A DNA stretch of 13,157 nt from an uncultured Coriobacteriaceae bacterium (lineage in GTDB: Bacteria > Actinomycetota > Coriobacteriia > Coriobacteriales > Atopobiaceae), in the NCBI GenBank assembly GCA_900549525.1, contig UWSJ01000053.1:1-13157 (forward strand). The letters run 5' to 3'. The notes under the pieces are model-generated. The model did not search any database. It saw only the letters and a program-made list of their open reading frames with translations, and was not told the origin of the DNA. Positions 6,704 to 13,157 of this stretch are shown here, one piece after another. A program made the position numbers and the translations under genes. Each line of letters starts with the position of its first letter. The stretch's first letter is position 1.

Positions 6704-6944
6704 TGACAGAACCCCCGCTCGTGCGGAGCCGTTCAGCCGTGCGTGACAAAACAGGGGCTCGTGCGGAGCTCGTCTTGACGCCTCGCGACGCCATGGCTTC
6801 CAGACAAGCCCTGTAACTCGTGTTTTGTCGAGACGAGAAATCACATGCGGAAGGCGGGGCGACAATTCCCCGGCTCGTGCCGAGCACGAGCCCGCGTTCT
6901 GTCAGCCGCCCGCAAGCAGCTCCGCACGAGCCCGCGTTCTGTCA
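6704..6944. repeat. Repeat array B: five 26-nt units plus one decayed unit between convergent acyltransferase and EamA genes
   Basis: Plus-strand units lie at 6704-6729, 6744-6769 and 6860-6885; minus-strand units at 6879-6904 and 6919-6944. A decayed minus-strand copy (CGACAAAAC) lies at about 6805-6830. Direct neighbours are spaced by exactly 14 nt (6730-6743 and 6905-6918). The outermost units are inverted and agree at 23 of 26 positions, so the whole 241-nt element has terminal inverted repeats beginning TGACAGAAC. The converging inner pair overlaps by 7 nt. The layout matches array A read on the opposite strand (242 nt between equivalent ends). No obvious target duplication flanks it. 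The rest of the 445-nt gap shows no gene; an 8-bp inverted repeat CCTGGGCC/GGCCCAGG lies at 6960-6967 and 7012-7019. Confidence 0.88.
6860..6904. terminator. 45-nt hairpin formed by two converging repeat units (array B)
   Basis: The core GGCTCGTGC-CGA-GCACGAGCC is a perfect 9-bp stem with a 3-nt loop. Outer GACA/TGTC ends can extend it after a partly mismatched segment. It has the same length, the same 7-nt unit overlap and the same three-base loop size as the hairpin in array A. T-runs are short (TTCTGTC on plus; GGAATTGTC on minus), so termination would be weak. It sits between the 3' ends of two convergent genes, neither of which has another obvious terminator. The function is inferred. 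Confidence 0.42.
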
Positions 6945-7037
6945 GCCCGACCGAGAGCGCCTGGGCCGCAACTCCCGGTGACGCCCCTCCCCCAGCGAAC
7001 GGCGACCCCGAGGCCCAGGGGGCAGCGGGGGCGTCTA

Positions 7038-7967
7038 CTAGCAGCGAGGCGGAGCGGGGCGCTTGAAGCCCGGCAACGCCTCGACGACCCTCTCGCCCAC
7101 CTCGGACAGCACGATGCCGCAGAAGATGAGCGCAAACCCCGCGAGCAGCTTGGGCGTGAGGGCCTCGTAGCCAAAGGCCACCGAGAACGCCACGCCGCTT
7201 GGGCTCTCGAGCGAGCTGAGCAGCGACCCCGCCGCCGGCTCCACCTTCGTCAGGGCGTAGTTGAGCACGGCCAGGCACGCGAAGGAGCACGCCACGGCAA
7301 GAAATGCCAGCGAGGCCACGTTGTCCGGCGTAAAGAGCGCAGCCGCCGGAGGCTGCTCCAGCACGAGCGTCCCCGCGCCCACGATCGCCGTAATAGTCAC
7401 GAACTGCCAGAACGTGAGCGCCCACACGTCCTTGTCGCGTCCTTCGTTTGCCACGACGACCATCTCGAGCGCATAGAACACCGCGCCCACGAGGGTAAGC
7501 AAGTCCCCAAGGTTGAGCGGAAACCCGTTGTCGAGCATCACGAGCCCCATGCCCCCAAGGCTCACAACGGCCGCCAACACGCTCATGCGCTTGGGAGCGC
7601 CCTTGCCCCAGGCCCATGCGCAGAACGGCACGAGCACGCAGTACACGCCCGTGAGGAAGGCGTTCTTGCCCGGCGTGGTGTAGACGATGCCAAAGGTCTG
7701 GAACACGTATGCAAGCCCGTAGAATACGCCCAGCACCACGCCCGTGCGCACCACCGAAGACGTCGCGTTAGTGCGAATCCGCCGCCAGAACACCGCGAGC
7801 ATGAGCAGGCTCGCCACGCCAAAGCGCACGAAGAGCAGCCAGAACACGGGGAACTCCGCCGTGACGTCCTTCATGAGGAAGAACGAGAAGCCCCACGCAA
7901 GCGCGCAGGCAACGATCAGCAGCTTGTTAAACCAGTCGGCGTCGAGCAGCCGCCGTCCCTCACCCAT
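7038..7967 (-). CDS. EamA/DMT-superfamily permease
   Basis: This integral membrane protein of 309 residues has about ten hydrophobic helices in two homologous halves, as in drug/metabolite-transporter EamA proteins. The first half opens with LLIVACALAWGFSFFLMKDV at 16-35. The second half begins near NLGDLLTLVGAVFYALEMVVV, and LEPSSG-like motifs are replaced by SSLESPSGVAFSVAFGYE in the penultimate helices. The substrate is not predictable; amino-acid, nucleotide or carboxylate efflux are all known in this family. The ATG at 7967 has a G-rich site (GGGGGAG) 3-4 nt upstream. It lies 65 nt downstream of the HAD phosphatase gene on the same strand with no terminator between, so the two are probably cotranscribed. 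It converges on the acyltransferase gene across array B. Confidence 0.9.
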   Translation of the reverse strand: MGEGRRLLDADWFNKLLIVACALAWGFSFFLMKDVTAEFPVFWLLFVRFGVASLLMLAVFWRRIRTNATSSVVRTGVVLGVFYGLAYVFQTFGIVYTTPGKNAFLTGVYCVLVPFCAWAWGKGAPKRMSVLAAVVSLGGMGLVMLDNGFPLNLGDLLTLVGAVFYALEMVVVANEGRDKDVWALTFWQFVTITAIVGAGTLVLEQPPAAALFTPDNVASLAFLAVACSFACLAVLNYALTKVEPAAGSLLSSLESPSGVAFSVAFGYEALTPKLLAGFALIFCGIVLSEVGERVVEALPGFKRPAPPRC

Positions 7968-8032
7968 GCGCTCCCCCCACGTTCTCTCGTCCTTCCCGTG
8001 TCCGCCGTGCCCGCCGCCTCCGCAACGCGGCG

Positions 8033-8698
8033 CTACAGCAGGTCGAAGTCGAAGAACGACGCGAGGCGCTCGTGGGCGGCACTCACGTCCTGCGTGACCT
8101 CGGCAGACCCGCAGAAGCCCAGCACGTAGGCACCCGAGGCGACACCCGCCGCCACGCCCGAGGGCGAGTCCTCCACTACCACGGCGTGCTCGGGCACCAC
8201 GCCCAGCCAGCGCATGGCCGTGAGGTAGGGCTCCGGGTCGGGCTTGTGGCGCTCCACCATGTCCCCGGAGACGATCACGTCGAAGGCCGACGCCACGCCG
8301 AAGCGGTTGGCCATGGCGAGCAGTCGCGGCGCCACGGTGGTCGAGACGAGCCCCGTGCGCACGCCCGCCGCGCGCAGACGCCCCAGAAGCCCGCGCACGC
8401 CAGACATGAGGCGCATGTCCGGCGCGAGGTAGACCTCCTTGGGGACAGCGCCCTCCTCCCGCAGGCGCTCGTGTGCGGCGACGAAGTCCTCGAGCGTAAT
8501 GGTGACCCCGTAGCGCGCGGCCACGGGCGGGATACTCGCGCCCGACTTGCCCGCGAGCGCGAGGCAGTCCTCGTACGTGGCGGGTACGCCCAGGCTCTCG
8601 AAGACCGTGCGGTTGACGCGGGCGGCGGAGGGCTCGGAGTCAACGAGCACCCCGTCGCAGTCGAACAGCACGCAGTCGATTCTCTCGGGACGGGTCAT
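8033..8698 (-). CDS. HAD-family phosphatase/phosphomutase (beta-phosphoglucomutase-like)
   Basis: This cytoplasmic enzyme of 221 residues should cleave or transfer phosphate from small phosphorylated metabolites. HAD motif I is VLFDCDGVLVDSE, with nucleophile D13 and acid/base D15. A small helical cap follows (about 20-90). Motif II is LVSTTV, motif III includes K in RHKPDPEPY, and motif IV is VVVEDSPSGVAAG. The motif I and IV wording is typical of the beta-phosphoglucomutase/phosphoglycolate phosphatase subgroup. AAGGAG sits 5 nt before the ATG at 8698. In-frame sequence extending to 8809 lacks a ribosome binding site and reads into the spacer below the tRNA terminator. It probably forms a two-gene unit with the EamA permease; whether the pair shares a substrate is unknown. 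Confidence 0.92.
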   Translation of the reverse strand: MTRPERIDCVLFDCDGVLVDSEPSAARVNRTVFESLGVPATYEDCLALAGKSGASIPPVAARYGVTITLEDFVAAHERLREEGAVPKEVYLAPDMRLMSGVRGLLGRLRAAGVRTGLVSTTVAPRLLAMANRFGVASAFDVIVSGDMVERHKPDPEPYLTAMRWLGVVPEHAVVVEDSPSGVAAGVASGAYVLGFCGSAEVTQDVSAAHERLASFFDFDLL

Positions 8699-8828
8699 CG
8701 TGGCTCCTTGCTTCTCGGGCGGCAGGCGGGACAGGCCAACGGACGGCAGAACGGTGGGCGAGGCGGCGGCACAGGAGCTCCGAACCGGAGCGGGCCTCGC
8801 GACCTCCAAGCCCGCCCCGGCCGATACG

Positions 8829-8862
8829 AAAACAGCCCGAGAACCTCACGGCTCCCGGGCTG
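8829..8862 (-). terminator. Intrinsic terminator downstream of tRNA-Thr
   Basis: On the minus strand, arms at 8850-8862 and 8833-8845 give a 13-bp stem with two G-U wobbles and a GTGA loop, then TTTT at 8829-8832. It begins 10 nt after the tRNA 3' end and separates the tRNA from the HAD gene. Confidence 0.88.
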
Positions 8863-8872
8863 AACGTTTCGA

Positions 8873-8948
8873 TGGAGCCAGCTACCAGACTTGAACTGGT
8901 GACCCCCGCTTTACGAGAGCGGTGCTCTACCAACTGAGCTAAGCTGGC
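8873..8948 (-). tRNA. tRNA-Thr (anticodon CGU), CCA encoded
   Basis: A complete cloverleaf can be drawn on the minus strand. The acceptor stem is GCCAGCT/AGCTGGC, the D stem GCTC/GAGC, the anticodon stem CCGCT/AGCGG around loop CTCGTAA, and the T stem ACCAG/CTGGT around TTCAAGT. The discriminator T is followed by a genome-encoded CCA at 8873-8875. Anticodon CGT reads ACG, a common Thr codon in a high-GC genome. The length is 76 nt with CCA. A promoter and a strong terminator frame it as a single-gene unit. Confidence 0.97.
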
Positions 8949-8996
8949 AACTCCATAGGGCCGCCGGAAGCGCACGCTCACCGGCAACGGGCAATT

Positions 8997-9026
8997 ACTA
9001 TAGCTGATGCTCCCTCGAGGGTGCAA
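8997..9026 (-). promoter_or_regulatory. Probable sigma-70 type promoter of tRNA-Thr
   Basis: On the minus strand TTGCAC (9026-9021) and TATAGT (9002-8997) are 18 nt apart. The -10 box is 48 nt upstream of the mature tRNA 5' end. The spacer holds the palindrome CCCTCGAGGG at 9012-9021. Confidence 0.5.
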
Positions 9027-9039
9027 GAATGTTCTTGCA
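9022..9039. promoter_or_regulatory. Palindrome over the tRNA -35 region, in the divergent gap to the oxidoreductase gene
   Basis: TGCAAGAA-TG-TTCTTGCA is a perfect 8-2-8 inverted repeat, directly abutting a second palindrome, CCCTCGAGGG, at 9012-9021. It overlaps the predicted -35 of the tRNA promoter and lies 80 nt before the oxidoreductase ATG. A T-run (TTTTTT, 9042-9047) follows on the plus strand. It could be an operator for either direction. A terminator reading is less likely because no plus-strand gene ends upstream. Confidence 0.35.
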
Positions 9040-9118
9040 AGTTTTTTCGCTGGCTCGTCAGGTGAAACGGGCGGCGTAGTGAGCCCGAGCCTGTGCCCGG
9101 GCCAGACGGAGGGACAAC

Positions 9119-10243
9119 ATGACCGATAAGATTCGCCTCGCCACCATTGGCACCAGTCCCATCAGCGACAACCTGCTCGAAGCCGCGCTCGAAGTGGACG
9201 GCATCACGTACGTGGGCACCTTCTCGCGCGACGCCGAACGCGCCCGTACCTTCACCAAGAGCCATGGCGGCACGCACGCCTTCACCTCGCTCGAGGAGCT
9301 CGCCTCCTCCCCCGAGGTCGACGCCGTCTATGTGGCCTCCCCCAACGCCCGCCACCTCGACCAGGCACTCGCGCTCGCCTCGGCAAACAAGCATCTGCTC
9401 GTGGAGAAGCCCCTCTGTGCCAACCGCTACGACGCGCAACGGCTCTTCGCCGCGGCCGAGCTCCACGGCGTCGTAGTGATGGAGGCCATGCGACCGCTCC
9501 ACGACCCGGCCTGGCGCGCAGTGGCGGCCGCGCTGCCCTCCGTCGGCGAGCTGCGCCGCGCGTCTTTGCGCTTCGGCCGCTACTCGTCGCGCTTCGACGA
9601 CCTCAAGGCAGGGCGTCATACCAACATCTTCGACGCGCGCATGGCGTCGGGCGCGCTCATGGACATGGGCATCTACACGGTCGAACCCATGGTGGCGCTC
9701 TTCGGCATGCCCGAGCGCATCGTGGCCGCCGCCACCCTCGTCGCCGAGAAGGGCAACCACCTCACCGGAGGGGCCATCGATGGCGCGGGCTCGGTGCTGT
9801 GCATCTACGGCGACGACTCCGGCACGCCGGGGCTCGTGGTGGAGCTCGCCTACTCCAAGATCACGACGGACCTTCTGCCCTCGCAGATCGAGGGCGACCT
9901 CGGCACCATCACCATCGACAGCGTCTCGATTCCCCAGGGGGCAAGCGTCCTGCACCGCGGCCGTGCCGTGCGCGGCGACGCCCGGGCGATCGCCACGAGC
10001 GTGGGCGACACCCACGAGCGGCTCGACGTGAGGCCGCGCCCCAACAGCATGGTCTACGAGCTTGCAGACTTCGTCCGTCTCGTGCGCGACGAGCCCGTCG
10101 ACACCCTCTGGGGGCCCGCGCTCGACGCGCGCGGTGCATTCGCGAGCTTCCGCGACGTGACGCTCGGCGCCCTCGCCGTCACCGATGAAATCCGCCACCA
10201 GACCGGCGTCGAGTTCCCCGTCGACGCGCCCGTCGAGGCGTAG
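9119..10243 (+). CDS. Gfo/Idh/MocA-family NAD(P)-dependent oxidoreductase
   Basis: This cytoplasmic protein of 374 residues has an N-terminal Rossmann fold (1-120) and a C-terminal alpha/beta substrate domain. Family marks are YVASPNARHLDQALALA (71-87), the EKPL motif (96-99) and MDMGIYTVEPM in the second domain. Such enzymes oxidise or reduce sugars, inositols and related polyols; the substrate here is not predictable. The first glycine motif is unusual: TIGTSPIS lacks the usual GxGxxG/A pattern, although other family members also carry G-T-S variants. GGAGGG at 9108-9113, 5 nt before the ATG, fixes the start. It is followed after 230 nt by nox on the same strand, with no terminator that I can identify between them. 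Confidence 0.92.
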   Translation: MTDKIRLATIGTSPISDNLLEAALEVDGITYVGTFSRDAERARTFTKSHGGTHAFTSLEELASSPEVDAVYVASPNARHLDQALALASANKHLLVEKPLCANRYDAQRLFAAAELHGVVVMEAMRPLHDPAWRAVAAALPSVGELRRASLRFGRYSSRFDDLKAGRHTNIFDARMASGALMDMGIYTVEPMVALFGMPERIVAAATLVAEKGNHLTGGAIDGAGSVLCIYGDDSGTPGLVVELAYSKITTDLLPSQIEGDLGTITIDSVSIPQGASVLHRGRAVRGDARAIATSVGDTHERLDVRPRPNSMVYELADFVRLVRDEPVDTLWGPALDARGAFASFRDVTLGALAVTDEIRHQTGVEFPVDAPVEA

Positions 10244-10341
10244 ACAGGCTCGCCGAGGCGGGGTGCACCCATCAAGTCACGGGCGCCCTCCGCACGCGAC
10301 CCACCCGCACGTTCGCCGATCAGGGTTCCCGCGTCTCCCTT

Positions 10342-10371
10342 TTCAGCGGCTCAACGGTGGCTCAATATGCT
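10342..10371 (+). promoter_or_regulatory. Weak candidate nox promoter
   Basis: TTCAGC (10342-10347) and TATGCT (10366-10371) are 18 nt apart in the only AT-rich part of the 230-nt gap before nox. The heptamer GGCTCAA occurs twice in the spacer with an 11-nt period (10348-10354 and 10359-10365). The leader then carries a small CCCC-TCGC-GGGG hairpin near 10401-10412. No full Rex-type site is present. Confidence 0.22.
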
Positions 10372-10473
10372 ATTAGTAAGCTAGCAATTGTGTGCACGCG
10401 CCCCTCGCGGGGTCGCCCGACAAGCGCAGGCGGCGCGTCACCGGGGATTGCCAACCACTTCGAAAGGACTTCC

Positions 10474-11859
10474 ATGAGCACCGTCGCCATCGTCGGCTGC
10501 ACGCACGCCGGCACCTTCGCCGCCTCGCAGCTGCTCGCCGCCCATCCCGACTGGACCGTCCATGTCTTCGAGCGCAACGACTCGCTGTCGTTCCTCTCCT
10601 GCGGCATCGCCCTGTGGGTAGGCAACCACGTGAGCGACCCCAAGCGCATGTTCTACTCCAGCCCCGAGGCCCTGGCCAAGGCGGGCGCGCGCATGCACAT
10701 GGAGACCGACGTCACGAAGGTTGACGTGGCCAGCAAGACCCTCGAGGCCCGCGACCTCAAGACCGGCGAGACCACGGGCTACGCCTTCGACAAGCTCTTC
10801 GTCACCACGGGCTCCAAGCCGGTGCTGCCGCCCATCAAGGGCCTCGACGCCTGCCTCGAGGGCGGCCAGATCCTGCTCGCCAAGAACTGGGGGCATGGCC
10901 TTGCCATCAAGGAGCGCGCCAAGACGGCCAAGGAGGTCGCGGTCATCGGTGCCGGCTACATCGGCACCGAGCTCGCCGAGCAGTTCAGCGAGAACGACGT
11001 GCACTCCGTCCTCATCGACGGCCTGCCCCGCGTCCTCGCCAAGAACTTCGACGAACCCATTTGCGGCGAGGTCGAGAAGGCCTACGAGGCTCATGGCGTG
11101 ACGCTCGCCATGGATCAGTTCGTGAGCGAGTTCGTGCCTGACGAGGACGGCTCGGGCGTCACCGTGAACACCACCAAGGGCAGCTACCACGTCGACTTCG
11201 CCATTCTTGGCGCCGGCTTCCTGCCGCGCACCGACCTGTTCGACGGTCAGCTCCAGATGCTCAAGAACGGCGCCATCAAGACCGACGAGTACATGCGCGC
11301 CTACCTGCCCGGTTCCGACGAGCCCACGAACGACGTGCTGGTCGCCGGTGACGCCGCCTGCATCCGCTACAACCCCACGGGCACCTACGACTACATCCCC
11401 CTGGCCACCAACGCCGTGCGTCAGGCCATTGTGGCGGCCGCCAACGTGGAGGCGCCGGTGCTGGCGTCCATGGGCACGCAGGCCACGAGTGCCGTGCAGC
11501 TCTACGACCTGTCACTTGCTGCCACCGGACTCACGCTCGGCGGCGCCGAGGCGCGCGGCCTCAAGCTCCGTTCCACCACGCTTGTCCAGGACTACCGCCC
11601 GGACTTCATGCTCACGACCACGCCCGTGACCGCCACCCTCGTGTGGGATCCCGAGACTCGCCTCGTGAAGGGCGCCCAGTTCATGAGCAAGCAGCCGGAC
11701 GTGGGCCAGGCCGCCAACGCCGTCTCCATCGCCATCCAGGCCGGCTTCACCATCGACCAGCTCGCGGGCGTCGACCTGCTGTTCCAGCCCAACTTCTCGC
11801 AGCCGGTCAACTACATCGGGGCGCTTGCCATGCAGGCCGTCGCCGAGCAGGGTAAGTAG
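10474..11859 (+). CDS. nox: NADH oxidase (probably H2O-forming), flavoprotein disulfide reductase family
   Basis: This FAD- and NADH-binding cytoplasmic protein of 461 residues reduces O2 (probably to water) and regenerates NAD+. The N-terminal motif VAIVGCTHAGT has H11, the position of the active-site His of NADH oxidase/peroxidase. The redox cysteine is C43 in SFLSCGIALWVG. The NADH-binding Rossmann motif GAGYIG is at 159-164, and the FAD motif VLVAGDAA at 288-295. A C-terminal dimerisation domain follows from about 330. The single Cys rather than a CxxxxC pair places it with the Nox/Npx/CoA-disulfide reductase group, and GCTHAGT favours Nox. AAAGGA lies 6 nt before the ATG at 10474; the in-frame sequence further upstream lacks conservation. 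It probably protects an anaerobe from oxygen and balances NADH during fermentation. NADH peroxidase or CoA-disulfide reductase remain possible. Confidence 0.93.
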   Translation: MSTVAIVGCTHAGTFAASQLLAAHPDWTVHVFERNDSLSFLSCGIALWVGNHVSDPKRMFYSSPEALAKAGARMHMETDVTKVDVASKTLEARDLKTGETTGYAFDKLFVTTGSKPVLPPIKGLDACLEGGQILLAKNWGHGLAIKERAKTAKEVAVIGAGYIGTELAEQFSENDVHSVLIDGLPRVLAKNFDEPICGEVEKAYEAHGVTLAMDQFVSEFVPDEDGSGVTVNTTKGSYHVDFAILGAGFLPRTDLFDGQLQMLKNGAIKTDEYMRAYLPGSDEPTNDVLVAGDAACIRYNPTGTYDYIPLATNAVRQAIVAAANVEAPVLASMGTQATSAVQLYDLSLAATGLTLGGAEARGLKLRSTTLVQDYRPDFMLTTTPVTATLVWDPETRLVKGAQFMSKQPDVGQAANAVSIAIQAGFTIDQLAGVDLLFQPNFSQPVNYIGALAMQAVAEQGK

Positions 11860-11926
11860 GGGGCGCGCACTGCCCGCATGATGCCCGAAGGGCCCTCCAG
11901 AGAAGCCGAAAGTAACCTCAGGCTTC

Positions 11927-12069
11927 AAAAGTGCAGTGAATGTATGGGTTTCCCAACGGGATGCCAAGTAGACAGAAAACCCGCAGGTCTTCTACCTGCG
12001 GGTTTTCTTTTGCACTTCGCTGATCTACTGGGCGACCTGCAAAAATACCCATACAATTGCTGCACTTTT
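11927..12069. repeat. 143-nt imperfect palindromic element between convergent nox and the ABC ATPase gene
   Basis: Outer arms at 11927-11949 and 12047-12069 are inverted copies matching at 20 of 23 positions (AAAAGTGCAG, then TGTATGGGT). A second inverted block is GCCAAGTAGA at 11963-11972 against TCTACTGGGC at 12024-12033 (9 of 10). The centre is a perfect hairpin, described separately. The right half carries about 10-12 extra bases near 12008-12020, including TTTTGCACTT, which resembles the arm end. The element is more AT-rich than its surroundings. Both strands can be translated into similar short peptides, which is a by-product of the symmetry and not evidence for a gene. The remainder of the 282-nt gap shows a small GCCGT/ACGGC hairpin near 12070-12095. 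Confidence 0.85.
11975..12007. terminator. Bidirectional intrinsic terminator, core of the palindromic element
   Basis: GAAAACCCGCAGGT (11975-11988) and its exact complement (11994-12007) form a 14-bp perfect stem with loop CTTCT. An A-run on the left and a T-run on the right give a terminator in both directions. It serves nox (stop at 11859) and the convergent ABC ATPase gene (stop at 12142). Confidence 0.9.
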
Positions 12070-12141
12070 GCCGTGCAAGCCGAAATACGGCACGCAAAAC
12101 GGCCTGGCGCCGCTCGGCAGAGCGCCGCCAACGTCCTCGCT

Positions 12142-12954
12142 CTAGCCCAGAAGCCCCAGCACGCGCCTCTTCGTGTCGAGCGAGGCCGGCGTAAGCAGCC
12201 AATCGGAGCGCTCGGCGCGGGGGGCGTCAATCGAGACCTCCCCCACCAGCGTACTCGGCACGCCCCCGTTGGGATGGCCCCGCATCACGAGGATACGGTC
12301 GGCCATCTCGACGGCCTCGTCAACGTCGTGCGTGATGAGCACGCACGATATGCCCAGGTCGCTCACCATGGACAGAAACCACCCGCGCATGTCCCGACGC
12401 GTCAGCGCGTCGAGCGCACTGAACGGCTCGTCCATGAGCACCACGTCGTTGTCCATGAGGTAGGTGCGCAGAAGCGCCGCACGCTGCCGCATGCCGCCCG
12501 ACAGCTGGCTGGGATAGCTGCGCTCGGTGCCCGCAAGGCCAAACCGCTCGAAGAGCGGCTCGGCCTTGGCGCGGGCGGGGCGCTTGGGCATGCCACCAAG
12601 CAGCAACGGCAGGCACACGTTGTCAATGATGGTGCGCTGGGGCAGCAGCAGGTCCTTCTGCAGCATGTACGAGATGCGCCCGGGCTTGTCCGTGACGTCC
12701 TCGCCGTGCAGCAGCACGCGACCGGCCTCGGGCGTGGTGAGGCCGGCAAGCCCATGGAAGAGCGTGGTCTTGCCGCAGCCCGAGCGGCCCACGAGGCACA
12801 CCATCTCGCCCGGCGCCACCGTCAACGACACGTCGCGCACGACCGGCATCCCGTCCCACGCAAGCGTCAGCCCGTCAACCTCAAGCGCGGGCGTGCCGCC
12901 GAGCACGGTCGCCGCCCCGGTCGCGGCAGCGCGCTCCCGCTGCTGCCCCGTCAT
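12142..12954 (-). CDS. ABC transporter ATP-binding protein (nitrate/sulfonate/thiamine-precursor type)
   Basis: This cytoplasmic ATPase subunit of 270 residues has Walker A GRSGCGKTT (56-64), Q-loop Q98 (YMLQKDLLLPQRT), signature LSGGMRQR (150-157), Walker B VVLMDE (170-175) and switch H207 (LITHD). YMLQ and the LxQRT wording fit the SsuB/TauB/ThiZ group of NitT/TauT-type importers. A non-conserved N-terminal tail of about 22 residues precedes the domain. The ATG at 12954 starts 2 nt after the stop of the upstream substrate-binding protein gene, and GGAGG lies inside that gene's last codons, 7 nt away. Translation is therefore probably coupled. The permease is not visible and may lie beyond the window. 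The ligand is judged from the partner: a thiamine pyrimidine (HMP) precursor is plausible; sulfonate or another small anion is possible. Confidence 0.9.
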   Translation of the reverse strand: MTGQQRERAAATGAATVLGGTPALEVDGLTLAWDGMPVVRDVSLTVAPGEMVCLVGRSGCGKTTLFHGLAGLTTPEAGRVLLHGEDVTDKPGRISYMLQKDLLLPQRTIIDNVCLPLLLGGMPKRPARAKAEPLFERFGLAGTERSYPSQLSGGMRQRAALLRTYLMDNDVVLMDEPFSALDALTRRDMRGWFLSMVSDLGISCVLITHDVDEAVEMADRILVMRGHPNGGVPSTLVGEVSIDAPRAERSDWLLTPASLDTKRRVLGLLG

Positions 12955-12956
12955 GC

Positions 12957-13157
12957 CTACGCCTCCAGGTAGTCCATCGTGAAGCCCGCCGCCTCGTCGA
13001 GCTTGACCGGCGTGAGGCCGTTCTCGTTCATCCAGGCATAGAACTTGGACCAACGGTCGGAATCGATGACGCCCCAGCTCGAGGCTTCGGCGGTGTACTG
13101 GCCGGCGAGGAACTCCTGGCTCATCTTGGCGAGCGCCGGGTCAACCTCGGGCGCGGC
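12957..13157 (-). CDS. ABC transporter substrate-binding protein, C-terminal 66 residues (NMT1/THI5-like)
   Basis: The open frame enters from the right edge and stops at TAG 12957-12959. The visible end includes ALAKMSQEFLAGQYTAE, WGVIDSDRWSKFYAWMNENGL and a final GFTMDYLEA. This pattern (GxID..RW..FY.W..ENGL, then GF..DYL) is typical of the C-terminus of NMT1/THI5-like periplasmic-type binding proteins such as ThiY. In a Gram-positive it would be a lipoprotein; the signal peptide lies outside the window. Together with the adjacent ATPase it forms a small-molecule importer. Any TPP riboswitch for the operon would lie to the right of this window. Confidence 0.78.
   Translation of the reverse strand, partial: AAPEVDPALAKMSQEFLAGQYTAEASSWGVIDSDRWSKFYAWMNENGLTPVKLDEAAGFTMDYLEA

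Noticed and set aside
6704..6944. Xer/tyrosine-recombinase or serine-recombinase target sites
   Set aside because: The 26-nt unit has no inverted arms of its own, and no recombinase gene is in the window.
8777..8791. Hairpin GCTCCG-AAC-CGGAGC between the tRNA terminator and the HAD gene as a terminator or riboswitch
   Set aside because: A 6-bp stem without a T-run, and no wider conserved structure that I can recognise.
8873..8948. tRNA-Thr as an integration (att) site
   Set aside because: No integrase, no duplicated tRNA 3' end and no prophage or island genes are visible nearby.
10244..10473. Rex operator upstream of nox
   Set aside because: Only a partial TTGTG half-site (10388-10392) is present; the matching TTCACAA-like half is missing.
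11878..12202. Small proteins on both strands across the 11927-12069 element
   Set aside because: The similar peptides on the two strands follow from the palindrome. There is no ribosome binding site at a sensible start, and a strong terminator hairpin sits in the middle.

Overview
This is chromosomal DNA from a high-GC, anaerobic or microaerotolerant actinobacterium. The best guess is the Coriobacteriia, in the Olsenella/Atopobium neighbourhood. That rests on base composition, strong GGAGG ribosome binding sites, the gene mix (a hydrogenase-like iron-sulfur protein, flavin NADH oxidase, formamidase) and general resemblance of the proteins. No 16S or other typing marker is present, so the assignment is inference.

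Layout, left to right. (1) The N-terminal 159 residues of a 4Fe-4S protein resembling group B [FeFe] hydrogenase run off the left edge on the minus strand. (2) An RluA-type pseudouridine synthase (minus) carries a three-copy 11-residue repeat insertion. (3) Formamidase amiF (plus) is divergent from it. (4) A 448-nt gap between convergent amiF and hisS holds repeat array A and the hisS terminator. (5) Histidyl-tRNA synthetase (minus) is divergent from (6) an OatA-like membrane O-acyltransferase with an extracytoplasmic SGNH domain (plus). (7) A 445-nt gap between that gene and a convergent EamA transporter holds repeat array B. (8) The minus strand then carries tRNA-Thr(CGU) with its terminator, a HAD phosphatase and the EamA permease. 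(9) The plus strand follows with a Gfo/Idh/MocA oxidoreductase and NADH oxidase nox. (10) A convergent gap holds a 143-nt imperfect palindrome with a bidirectional terminator at its core. (11) The end of a NitT/TauT/thiamine-precursor-type ABC operon (ATPase, then the C-terminus of the substrate-binding protein) reaches the right edge on the minus strand.

Most genes are ordinary housekeeping or metabolic genes with clear starts. The genes do not form one pathway. Recognisable units are the ABC ATPase/binding-protein pair (2-nt gap), the HAD/EamA pair (65-nt gap) and single genes separated by divergent or convergent gaps.

The unusual content is intergenic. Arrays A and B are built from a degenerate 26-nt unit starting TGACARAAC and ending near CTCGTGCGGAGC. 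Direct neighbours are separated by exactly 14 nt in five cases. In each array one converging pair overlaps by 7 nt to give a 45-nt hairpin. Read in the proper orientation, both arrays share the same architecture: two direct units, a 116/117-nt gap, a hairpin pair, then inverted units, about 241 nt overall. Both lie between convergent genes. This looks like a structured repeat element (REP/BIME- or MITE-like) and is the strongest candidate here for something undescribed.
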